Shown here piece by piece: positions 6,983 to 14,493 of a DNA stretch of 28,684 nucleotides. The stretch comes from a virus. The stretch spans positions 1-28,684 of IMG/VR virus record IMGVR_UViG_3300013108_000113; one strand, given 5' to 3'. Numbering within the stretch: the stretch's first letter is position 1; the number at the start of each line of letters is the position of its first letter. A model generated the notes under the pieces. That model did no database searches and was not told where the DNA came from. It saw nothing but the letters and a program-made list of their open reading frames with translations. The position numbers and the translations under genes are program-made.

Positions 6983-8535
6983 TGAAACATATGACCAAAG
7001 GTGGCCCAGGAGATAAATTTCTGGGCAACGGTAAAGTAGATACAAGTAAATGGTTTGAGAGCACTCGTAACTTAGAACAAGAAATTAAAGATGGTGATAT
7101 TTGGTTTTGTTCTGCACCATTTCAATTATTATATACACACACGGATGGTGAGCTAGCTCCATGTTCTTGGGCCGCTGCCCAACAAGGTCCTAATATTAAA
7201 AATGTTAGTATTCTAGAATATTTTCAAAATGATAACGTTCTAAATAAAATACGTAAAGAAATGACTACACCTGGGTCTGATCTTAAACAAACTAATTTTA
7301 CATGTTATAATTGTAGACACCAAGAAGAATTATATGGTCGATCGAGGCGCCAAGCCTCTATGAAAATACAAACAAATGATAAAATTCTTTGGCCTAAAGT
7401 ACGAAATTCTGCAGAAGCTTTTATTAAAGACGGAAGGGTACATTTACAAGATAGAATATTTGAGGTACAAATAAAAGCCTTTGGTAATCAATGTAATTTA
7501 GATTGTTATATGTGTATTCCATATGATTCTACTGTTCGTTTAAAAACAATGAATTCAAAAGAATTAAAAGAGGAAAACATATTCTCAGATTATTCTAAAA
7601 CTAAATTAAACTTACCGTCGTCCGCAAAACTTGATGATGTAATAAGTCAAATTGTTCATCTTGCACCTTACATATACAATTTAAAATTAATTGGTGGTGA
7701 GCCATTAGTAATGAAGAAGTTCTATACATTATTAGAAAAAATAGTAAAGACTGGTCATGCTAAACATATTATGCTTAAGTACCAAACAAATATGTCTGTA
7801 TTAGAATTTGACAGGCATAAAGTATCAGATTTTATTCCGGAATTTAAGTTATTTGAATTTACAGTATCGCTAGATGGAATTGAGAAAGAAAATGATTATA
7901 TAAGGCGTAGATCTAGTTGGTCTAATGTACTTCACAATATGCAATATGTAAGTATGTTTCCAAATGTAAATGTAAATATAAATGGAACTATATCATTCTT
8001 ATCTGTACTTCGTTTTTATAGATTAATAGAATGGGCAAAGGAGAATGGAGATATAATACATCAAATTAATTGGTCAAACATACGTGGTCCTGCACGAATA
8101 TGTGCTAATGTATTACCACAAAAATTAAAAGATGAACTTATTCCAAAATATGAAGGATACCCCGATATACAAAATGTTTTAAAAGAAAGTAATCACGGAT
8201 TTACCCCGCAAGATGCCTTAGATTACTTAATTATGTTTGATAATAAATATAAAGGTACTAAGTGGGAAATGAATTTATTTGATGTATATCCTGAATTAGA
8301 AGAATTTTATAAACCAGGAATACCAAAAAGAGATGCAAACTTTAAAAATGATATTCATGTTATTAATGAAGATAATAATATACCACATCCAGAAAAACAA
8401 GAGGTAATTTCATCAAGAGGATATTATTACATAACTTCACGTCTTTCATGGTTAGGTATACCTGTGTATAAAGATCAGTGGTATAAACAACAACAAAATA
8501 TGATAAATTGGTTTAACAAAGGAGAAAAAAGATGA
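6982..8535 (+). CDS. twitch/SPASM-first (permuted) radical SAM protein, copy 2
   Basis: This is a paralog of the preceding gene (517 residues) with the same layout. The twitch-like cysteines are Cys43, Cys61, Cys108 and Cys111. The core motif CNLDCYMC is at Cys171, Cys175 and Cys178, and GGEP is at 238-241. The blocks RRRSSW and SFLSVLRFYRLIEW and the tail YKGTKWEMNLFDVYPELEEF are also shared. It differs by a C-terminal extension of roughly 75 residues after the shared tail, rich in aromatic and charged residues (SRGYYYITSRLSWLGIP), and by lacking the doubled Cys in the twitch segment. The tandem copies probably arose by duplication and then diverged, which suggests two different radical steps or a heteromeric complex. 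The next gene starts inside its last codons after a good GGAG site at 8521. Confidence 0.85.
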   Translation: MKHMTKGGPGDKFLGNGKVDTSKWFESTRNLEQEIKDGDIWFCSAPFQLLYTHTDGELAPCSWAAAQQGPNIKNVSILEYFQNDNVLNKIRKEMTTPGSDLKQTNFTCYNCRHQEELYGRSRRQASMKIQTNDKILWPKVRNSAEAFIKDGRVHLQDRIFEVQIKAFGNQCNLDCYMCIPYDSTVRLKTMNSKELKEENIFSDYSKTKLNLPSSAKLDDVISQIVHLAPYIYNLKLIGGEPLVMKKFYTLLEKIVKTGHAKHIMLKYQTNMSVLEFDRHKVSDFIPEFKLFEFTVSLDGIEKENDYIRRRSSWSNVLHNMQYVSMFPNVNVNINGTISFLSVLRFYRLIEWAKENGDIIHQINWSNIRGPARICANVLPQKLKDELIPKYEGYPDIQNVLKESNHGFTPQDALDYLIMFDNKYKGTKWEMNLFDVYPELEEFYKPGIPKRDANFKNDIHVINEDNNIPHPEKQEVISSRGYYYITSRLSWLGIPVYKDQWYKQQQNMINWFNKGEKR

Positions 8536-9350
8536 ACGCAAATGAGTCGTTAGAAAAAACAGAATGGAGAGACAAAATACGTGCATCTATTGACGTATCC
8601 AAAGTAGCACAAAGAAACTGGGATTTAACTCGTAGTATTTCAGACGAGGATTTAAATACATTAATTTATGCTGCAAGCAATAGCCCAACAAAGCAAATGG
8701 AAACACATTATGCTTTACATGTGCTTACACACCCAGCAAAGGTTAGAGAGATTTATGACCATACGAAAAAATTTACATTATTTCCAAATGATGCAACAGA
8801 CTTCAGTCAAGTTGAATCTGATATGTTTTCTGAAGGATCAGAAGGAGAGTTTGTACAAAACGATGATTATTCTGTAAAGAATTCTCAAATTCTATCGAAT
8901 GCTATGTTTGTTTATTGTGAAGATATGGGTGTTCCACGCGGAGGAACTCACTATATGGCACAAAAAGAAGGTGCGTCACCACATGTTAAATCACTTTATG
9001 AAGAGCAAGTTGATTTCTCGATTGGAATATCGGTTGGTCAATTATTGCTTTCAGCTGCGATGATGGGATATAAAACTGGTATTTGCTCAGCACTTGAATC
9101 TCAAGAAATAGGTGAACACTTACCAAGAGATAAAGATGGTCTAGTATATAATCCTAAATTAGTTATTGGCATTGGGTATGAAAATATAGGAGTTGATAGA
9201 ACATTCCATCAAGAAACATATAATAGAGATATACCTCATGAAAATCGTAGATCTGGACCACTTGATGAAAAGTTTCGTTTTCCTACATTCGAAGGTAAGT
9301 TAGCTGATGGTAAAAATTCTCGAGTATATATAAATGGAGTATTACAGTAA
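8532..9350 (+). CDS. nitroreductase-family flavoprotein, second copy
   Basis: The 272-residue protein has the family pattern RNWDLTRSISDEDLNTLIYAASNSP, split as RNWDLTRSI (28-36) and LIYAASNSPTKQMETHYAL (44-62), standing for the usual Arg-rich start and the P-S/N flavin-binding segment. GISVGQLLLSAAMMGYKTG corresponds to the helix and loop around the flavin in the C-terminal half. It is longer than the first nitroreductase (221 residues), has an inserted acidic segment around residues 85-105 and a C-terminal tail, and is only distantly related to it. The ATG at 8532 follows GGAGAAAAAAG. It sits between the radical SAM pair and the split radical SAM pair, so a redox partnership is plausible. 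The substrate cannot be inferred. Confidence 0.75.
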   Translation: MNANESLEKTEWRDKIRASIDVSKVAQRNWDLTRSISDEDLNTLIYAASNSPTKQMETHYALHVLTHPAKVREIYDHTKKFTLFPNDATDFSQVESDMFSEGSEGEFVQNDDYSVKNSQILSNAMFVYCEDMGVPRGGTHYMAQKEGASPHVKSLYEEQVDFSIGISVGQLLLSAAMMGYKTGICSALESQEIGEHLPRDKDGLVYNPKLVIGIGYENIGVDRTFHQETYNRDIPHENRRSGPLDEKFRFPTFEGKLADGKNSRVYINGVLQ

Positions 9351-9748
9351 TGAGCTCATCTGAGGCAGCAATGAATAAACAAAAAGAAGATCAAGAAGCA
9401 CAAGAACTTGATATTGGTGAATTTAAATTAAAGATTGAACCACGATGTTTAACCTTTAATCCGAAATCTTACCATAAACCTGCTGCTTATACATCTGATG
9501 GATTTATGCTTCCATGCTGTTGGTTAGATGACCCAAAAAATGATTTTGGTGTAGAATATTTTGGTATGAAAGAGGAGCATCTTCGAGTAAGAAATGTTGA
9601 TAAACTTGAAGACATATTTAAATCTGAAGAATGGAATCATTTCTTTTGGACATTACTACATGACCAAAAACACGCAATGAAGCATTGTAAATATAAATGT
9701 GGTAATCTAAGGAAAGATAACAATTTATATATGACAGAAACAATATAA
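9350..9748 (+). CDS. free-standing twitch/SPASM-like iron-sulfur domain protein
   Basis: There are 132 residues and no radical SAM core. Cys33, then DGFMLPCCW (Cys56-Cys57), then CKYKC (Cys113, Cys117), separated by a segment IFKSEEWNHFFW, follow the layout of SPASM/twitch auxiliary-cluster domains: an aromatic or acidic lead, pCC, a helix with a Trp, and a closing C-x-x-x-C. The same pattern forms the N-terminal domain of the two permuted radical SAM proteins upstream. It is directly followed, after 4 bases, by a radical SAM core that lacks such a domain, so the two probably form one enzyme made of two chains. The N-terminus (1-22) is charged and likely disordered. The start TAATG overlaps the previous stop. 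Confidence 0.6.
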   Translation: MSSSEAAMNKQKEDQEAQELDIGEFKLKIEPRCLTFNPKSYHKPAAYTSDGFMLPCCWLDDPKNDFGVEYFGMKEEHLRVRNVDKLEDIFKSEEWNHFFWTLLHDQKHAMKHCKYKCGNLRKDNNLYMTETI

Positions 9749-9752
9749 TGAT

Positions 9753-10571
9753 ATGGGATTTTCATATGTTAATGATAACGGAGAACTTGTAATGGCAAGA
9801 TTTACTGAACTAAAACCTGATGATAGGATAGCAGATTGGTATGCACATAACGAAGTATGGGGATCACCTAATATTGATTCATCGCATCGTTGTATTCTAA
9901 GATGCCCACAATGTTTAAGACAAAAGAAAGAGGGTGGACCACGTATTAAAAGATCATATGATCTTGAAGTGAAAGACTTTAAAAAGATTATAGATTACTT
10001 TGAACACTGTGTTACATTCTGTGGACAAATATCAGATCCTATATACAATCCAAACTTTTTAGAATTCTTAAAGATATTAGATGGAACTGGAAGAGGTGTA
10101 AGAATCGCTACTGCTGGTCAATCACAAAGAAATGTACATACTCGCGAATGGTGGGAAGAAGCATTTACTTATGGTATGAATGAGAATGCATGGTACTTTG
10201 GTGTAGATGGTATCGATAAGAAGAGTGAACTATATCGTATTGGTTCTGATCGTGATGCGGTATGGGAGACAATGAGATTAGGTAAATCTATGGGTGCAGT
10301 TATTGTTTGGCAATTTATCGTATTTGGTTATAATGAACACGAAATAGAAATAGCAAAACAAATGGCAGCAGATGAAGGTTTTACTTTATTATTAATTAAG
10401 ACAAATAGAGGATTTGATCCTAAAGCAAGAAATGTACGTGATAGTATGAAAGATATATATAATAATTTTCCAGCACCAAGCAAGGAAAATACTGTAAAGA
10501 AAATTAAGAATGAAGAATACTTTAATGTTACAGAATCAATGAAAATATGGAGAAACACTAGGAATACATAA
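9753..10571 (+). CDS. radical SAM core protein, probable partner of the upstream twitch protein
   Basis: The CX3CX2C motif is CILRCPQC (Cys47, Cys51, Cys54), preceded by the short strand NIDSSHR. FCGQISDPIYNPNFLEFL (89-106) stands where other family members have the G-G-E-P or GxxGDP SAM-binding motif; the form with SDP resembles the radical SAM families with F-x-G-x-x-G-D-P. VDGIDKKSELYRIGSD (about 150-165) is the common SxDG-type strand. The 272-residue protein holds only the core, with no C-terminal cluster domain, and the 132-residue twitch/SPASM-like protein lies immediately upstream. The start at 9753 has a poor Shine-Dalgarno; ATG at 9748 in another frame is not used. The next gene is coupled by TAATG. 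Confidence 0.8.
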   Translation: MGFSYVNDNGELVMARFTELKPDDRIADWYAHNEVWGSPNIDSSHRCILRCPQCLRQKKEGGPRIKRSYDLEVKDFKKIIDYFEHCVTFCGQISDPIYNPNFLEFLKILDGTGRGVRIATAGQSQRNVHTREWWEEAFTYGMNENAWYFGVDGIDKKSELYRIGSDRDAVWETMRLGKSMGAVIVWQFIVFGYNEHEIEIAKQMAADEGFTLLLIKTNRGFDPKARNVRDSMKDIYNNFPAPSKENTVKKIKNEEYFNVTESMKIWRNTRNT

Positions 10572-11452
10572 TGGAAATAACTTATAATGGAATAACGATA
10601 CCGTTTTTTGATACCGAAGAATGTAAAAATTTAGATAATGTGAAGCTTGGTGAGAATGGATTACCTGAGCAAGTTTTAGTATCACTCTCAGGCGGATGCG
10701 ATTCAGCATCTGCTTTATACCTTTGCTTAACGCATTTCCCAGATATTGAATGGTTACCATATACTTGTAGAGACTTAAATGCTCCAGGTGATGCAGATTC
10801 AGCCATTATGTTTATTGAAAAAATGCAGAAAGAATTTCCACATGCTAACTTACAAGACATACAAGTATTTGAATTTGACGATAAAGATCCTAAGCATTTT
10901 GCTGATGCGCAATATTGCATAGATCATTATGAAAGATATAAAGATATGACTGTTGTTGGAATGGTAAAGGTATTATTAATTGATCGTATTACCACAAGCC
11001 TTATGCAAAAATATGATAGGCCATTACGATTTGATGGCATGTCAAAAAATCCTTCTGAAGCAGAGATGATAGCTGGTGGTTTCTTAGATGTAAGTGAACC
11101 ACGAAGAACTCATGAAGAGATTTGGCCAACAATGGTTAGGCAAATATATCAACCATTTATTAATGTTGATAAAAAATTTATTGCTGATATTTATTTCCAG
11201 CATCCGTTTTTATTAGAAGAAATTTATCCTCATACTAAATCATGTACTGGTACAGCATGGTACACAAATAATTTTACGAGAGTATGTGGTAAATGTTTTT
11301 GGTGTCATGAAAGAAACTGGGCATTTGGTGATGAACTATATCCAATTAAGAACTTACCAAAAATAGATAAACCACCTAAAGGTTACGATGGATCTTTAAG
11401 ATCTTTACCTATTCCAAAAGTTGTTAGAGATGGAAAAATTACTAATTTGTAG
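10571..11452 (+). CDS. QueC-like PP-loop ATPase with zinc-finger end
   Basis: SLSGGCDSAS (residues 38-47) is a PP-loop, the ATP pyrophosphate-binding motif of N-type ATPases that adenylate a substrate before amide, nitrile or thio transfer. Near the C-terminus, Cys225 followed by CGKCFWCHERNWAFG (Cys239, Cys242, Cys245) reproduces the zinc site of QueC, the 7-cyano-7-deazaguanine synthase, which reads C...CGxCxxC-x-x-R. The middle of the protein differs from typical QueC and it is longer (293 against about 230). No QueD, QueE or FolE gene is in the window, so queuosine or archaeosine precursor synthesis is not supported here. It may activate a carboxylate in the pathway of this cluster. It sits between the split radical SAM pair and two SGNH genes. 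Confidence 0.72.
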   Translation: MEITYNGITIPFFDTEECKNLDNVKLGENGLPEQVLVSLSGGCDSASALYLCLTHFPDIEWLPYTCRDLNAPGDADSAIMFIEKMQKEFPHANLQDIQVFEFDDKDPKHFADAQYCIDHYERYKDMTVVGMVKVLLIDRITTSLMQKYDRPLRFDGMSKNPSEAEMIAGGFLDVSEPRRTHEEIWPTMVRQIYQPFINVDKKFIADIYFQHPFLLEEIYPHTKSCTGTAWYTNNFTRVCGKCFWCHERNWAFGDELYPIKNLPKIDKPPKGYDGSLRSLPIPKVVRDGKITNL

Positions 11453-12365
11453 CGGAGACAGTTTTACTGATCCAATATTTAGATCTGCTCCTCATCCTGA
11501 AATGGATACATCTTGGCCTAAGTGGCCAGAGATTATGGCTAAAGAGCTAGGTATGAGATGTATTAATTTAGGAAGATCTGGATCAGGTAATGAATACATA
11601 TATTCTTCATTACAAGATGCTGTACTTAAAATAAAAGATAAAAGCCGAATAGGTTTAATAGTTGCTGCTTGGTCTCAAGGGTTTAGAAGAGATTTTCAGA
11701 TATGTGAAGGAGGAAAATCCGGTCCATTTAGTTGGCAAAGTGAATGGAATGACGGTATGGGAATGCGTGATCCTTTTGCCTTTGGTGGTGAGACGCATTA
11801 TATGGATAAGGAACATTATTTTGAAAGTGAAGGAAACTTATTGTTTTGGCAAGAAGAATGGATAAAAAATGCTATAGATGTTAAAGGATGGTCTAATGAA
11901 AGAGTTGATGCATATGGTGATATACAAGGTTGGGTAAGAAGAAGTATGAGACACTTCATGAATTTACAAATGATGTGTGAACGATATGATATACCTTATT
12001 TGCAAACCCAAATGATACCTTTATACATAGATTATATAAGAGGATTACCACCTACCGAGGAAGAAATTAAACAAGGTTTAAGGGAACCAACTGATAATTT
12101 ACAGTATAACGGTAATAAAGATAAAGCAAAAGAAGAAGTTAATAAAATTATATTAGAATATGATGAAGCAATAGATGAAAAAAGATTTTTTGGTTGGCCA
12201 ATTTCAAGAGAACTAGGCGGGTTTACTTTTAATTTAGCGTATCTTGGTGGATTTCATGATCCGGATAATGATTTGCAAATATCAGAAATTGATACACACC
12301 CGAGTAAATTAGGTCACGAAACAATAGCAAAAGTTTTATTGGAGAAATATCATAGTGTTATATGA
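11430..12365 (+). CDS. SGNH/GDSL hydrolase-like protein, copy 1
   Basis: CSGDSFTDP near the start gives the nucleophile block (Gly9-Asp10-Ser11), GRSGSGNEY gives the block II Gly and block III-like Asn54, and IDTHPSKLGHETIA near the end gives the Asp288-X-His290 pair. These are the landmarks of SGNH hydrolases, which remove or transfer acyl groups on sugars and lipids. The protein has 311 residues, longer than its neighbour because of an insertion of about 50 residues after RRDF. I chose ATG at 11430; TTG at 11421 is in frame too. The gene begins inside the last 23 bases of the PP-loop gene. No signal peptide is seen, so action in the cytoplasm is likely. An O-acetyl transfer role on a cluster product is possible but unproven. 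Confidence 0.68.
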   Translation: MEKLLICSGDSFTDPIFRSAPHPEMDTSWPKWPEIMAKELGMRCINLGRSGSGNEYIYSSLQDAVLKIKDKSRIGLIVAAWSQGFRRDFQICEGGKSGPFSWQSEWNDGMGMRDPFAFGGETHYMDKEHYFESEGNLLFWQEEWIKNAIDVKGWSNERVDAYGDIQGWVRRSMRHFMNLQMMCERYDIPYLQTQMIPLYIDYIRGLPPTEEEIKQGLREPTDNLQYNGNKDKAKEEVNKIILEYDEAIDEKRFFGWPISRELGGFTFNLAYLGGFHDPDNDLQISEIDTHPSKLGHETIAKVLLEKYHSVI

Positions 12366-13134
12366 GAATAATAAAAAATATTTAATAGTAAGCGGAGATA
12401 GCTTTACTGATAAAAATATGAGATCAGCAGCATATCCAGATATGGATACATCTTGGCCTAAATGGCCAGAGTTATTAGGTAAAAAATTAAATATGGAAGT
12501 AATTAATTTAGCATATTCTGGTTCAGGTAATGAATATATATTTTCTACATTACAAGATTGTGTTATGGATATACCTAAAGAACGAATAGGATTAGTTGTT
12601 GCCGCTTGGTCTCAAGCACAAAGAAGAGATTTTCAAACAGGATATAAAAATGGTACTAGAAGCTGGGGTCAAGAAAGGGTAGATTCGTGTGGTGATTTAA
12701 TGTATTTTACTCGTAGATCTTTAAGATATTTTTTAGCTTTTCAACATATGTGTGAAAGATATGATTTACCATATTTTCAAACTCAAATGATAGATCTATA
12801 TAAAGACTATATAGATGGATTAGCTCCTACTGAACGTGAAGTAGTAATTGAAGGTAAAGATCTTTTTAAAGATGGAATGACATATCCTGGTGATAAGAAA
12901 AGAGATGAAGAAGAATTAATACAACTCATTTTAAGTTATGAAAATAAAATAGATACAAGTAAATTTATTGGTTGGCCAATTACAAGAACTCTTGGTGGAT
13001 GGCCAATAAATCGTGGCGTAATAGGATGGAGTGTAGAGCAAGAAGCACCTTATGTTATAGATGAGCATGATAATCATCCGAATGCAGCAGGACAAGAATT
13101 AATAGCGGAGTATTTTTATGACTGGTTGGGATAG
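12355..13134 (+). CDS. SGNH/GDSL hydrolase-like protein, copy 2
   Basis: This is a close paralog of the preceding gene: SGDSFTD (Ser16), MDTSWPKWPE, YSGSGNEYI, GLVVAAWSQ, RRDFQ, and the end block HDNHPNAAGQELIA with Asp239 and His241. At 259 residues it lacks the insertion found in copy 1. The start is GTG at 12355, with GGAG at 12341-12344 giving good spacing; no ATG lies in frame before the first motif. It overlaps copy 1 by 11 bases, and the next gene starts inside it. The tandem pair, sharing many identical segments, points to duplication within the phage lineage with a change of substrate or formation of a heterodimer. Confidence 0.68.
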   Translation: MLYENNKKYLIVSGDSFTDKNMRSAAYPDMDTSWPKWPELLGKKLNMEVINLAYSGSGNEYIFSTLQDCVMDIPKERIGLVVAAWSQAQRRDFQTGYKNGTRSWGQERVDSCGDLMYFTRRSLRYFLAFQHMCERYDLPYFQTQMIDLYKDYIDGLAPTEREVVIEGKDLFKDGMTYPGDKKRDEEELIQLILSYENKIDTSKFIGWPITRTLGGWPINRGVIGWSVEQEAPYVIDEHDNHPNAAGQELIAEYFYDWLG

Positions 13135-14188
13135 AGATTATTTAGAACATAAAGATGAGTATTTAGAAATCTTTGATAGTTCAATGCAGAAAGAACAAGA
13201 AAGAAATATAGAATTTCTTGAAAAGAGTTTAAAAGAATTAACAAGTAGAAAGTTTGCAGTTGCTTGTAGTAGCGGAACGGATGCTTTACTTTTTGCACTA
13301 TTAGGTTTAGATCTGCAATCTAATGATGAAGTATTAGTAACTAATTTCTCTTGGATCTCTTCAGCTTCGTGTGTATCACTAGCTGGTGCTGTTCCAGTAT
13401 TTTGCGATGTAGACTTAGACACATATCATATATCATTAGATAGTATAAAGAGGATGGTAAGCGATAAAACAAAAGCAATTGTTTATCCATTTCTATTTGG
13501 AAGTATATCTAATACATTTGAGATACAAGCTTTTTGTAAAGAGAATGATATAGTGTTTATTGAAGATGCTTGTCAAGCCATAGGTTCTACGCTTATGACT
13601 AAGCAAGGCAATATGGTTGCAGGTAATATAGGAGATATTAGTACATTTAGTTTTAACGCAAACAAACAAGTTGCTGGTATTGCTGGAGGTGGTGCAGTAC
13701 TCACAGATGATAAAGAACAAGCTGTGTTATTTAGAAAATTAAGAAAGCATGGTGAACATGAAGTATTAGGATATAATTCTAAGATGCTTGGTATGAATGC
13801 TGACTTTATTAATTTTAGATTAACAAAGATGAATGATTGGAATGCGAAGAGACAAGAGATTGCAAAGAAGTATGATAATGTTTTTCAAATGTGTGATATA
13901 CATATACAGCAACCGACAGATGACGAATACCATACTTACCATAAATATGTAGTAAGGTTTAAAGACACAGAAACAAGAGATGCAATTAAAGAAAAAATAA
14001 AAGGTAGTGGTGTACATTATCCTAAACCTATAAGTGAACATCCGATGTATGAAAATATAAAACATAGAAAGGATGATTACCCAAATGCAAAACAAATAAG
14101 TGAAACAATATTAACTTTACCTATGCATCCATACTTGACTGAAGAAGAAATAAATGAAATAACAAACACAATTATGATTTTAGCATGA
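13118..14188 (+). CDS. DegT/DnrJ/EryC1/StrS-family PLP aminotransferase
   Basis: The protein is typical of sugar and aminocyclitol aminotransferases of the DegT family. It has CSSGTDALLFAL (50-61) for phosphate binding, IEDACQAIGS with the PLP-contacting Asp150, SFNANKQVAG with the Schiff-base Lys183, and YNSKMLGMNADFINFRLTKM for the dimer region. At 356 residues it is close to full length. The family converts keto sugars or keto-cyclitols to amino sugars, using Glu or Gln as donor, and is a hallmark of nucleotide-sugar, O-antigen and aminoglycoside pathways. Its ATG at 13118 follows GGAG at 13106. It is the clearest pointer to sugar chemistry in this gene run. The exact substrate is unknown. 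Confidence 0.9.
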   Translation: MTGWDRDYLEHKDEYLEIFDSSMQKEQERNIEFLEKSLKELTSRKFAVACSSGTDALLFALLGLDLQSNDEVLVTNFSWISSASCVSLAGAVPVFCDVDLDTYHISLDSIKRMVSDKTKAIVYPFLFGSISNTFEIQAFCKENDIVFIEDACQAIGSTLMTKQGNMVAGNIGDISTFSFNANKQVAGIAGGGAVLTDDKEQAVLFRKLRKHGEHEVLGYNSKMLGMNADFINFRLTKMNDWNAKRQEIAKKYDNVFQMCDIHIQQPTDDEYHTYHKYVVRFKDTETRDAIKEKIKGSGVHYPKPISEHPMYENIKHRKDDYPNAKQISETILTLPMHPYLTEEEINEITNTIMILA

Positions 14189-14493
14189 TACAAATAATCC
14201 ACGAAAATATTGTATTAATTGATAAAGACGGTAACTGGAACTGGCTTAATGATGAAGCTTTAGAAGCGTTATGCCATAATGTAAGATTTTATGTTATAAA
14301 TGATGATAAAATATTTAATGAAGAACATAAGGGTGATTGCGAAGATATATATTCTTATATTATAGAAAAAATATATACTATGCAAGATTATCCTAAATGG
14401 AATGATGTACCGTTTAAAGATAAACCTAAAGCAAAACTAGTAATAGCATTGAATAAATTTGTATATGATAAGATTAACGGACGTACAGAATAA
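14185..14493 (+). CDS. small acidic protein of unknown function
   Basis: This gene encodes 102 residues that I do not recognise. It is rich in Asp, Glu, Asn, Ile and Trp (GNWNWLNDEALEAL near residues 16-29) with a basic end (KPKAKLVIALNKFVYDK). There is no signal peptide or membrane segment. The ATG overlaps the aminotransferase stop (ATGA), and the last 29 bases overlap the start of the next radical SAM gene, so it is tightly coupled to both. The coupling suggests a small partner or carrier for the radical SAM enzyme, but no Ser of a carrier-protein motif or clear peptide leader is visible. Two Cys residues (near 30 and 52) are present. That it is a real gene rests on frame, length and exact fit between neighbours. 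Confidence 0.6.
   Translation: MIQIIHENIVLIDKDGNWNWLNDEALEALCHNVRFYVINDDKIFNEEHKGDCEDIYSYIIEKIYTMQDYPKWNDVPFKDKPKAKLVIALNKFVYDKINGRTE

Noticed and set aside
10571-11452. Idea that the phage makes deazaguanine-modified DNA
   Set aside because: Only a QueC-like protein is present; no other gene of the deazaguanine pathway or a transglycosylase is seen in this window.
14185-14493. Idea that the small unknown is a RiPP precursor peptide
   Set aside because: At 102 residues with no Gly-Gly cleavage site, repeated core or Cys-rich end, it does not look like a known precursor type.
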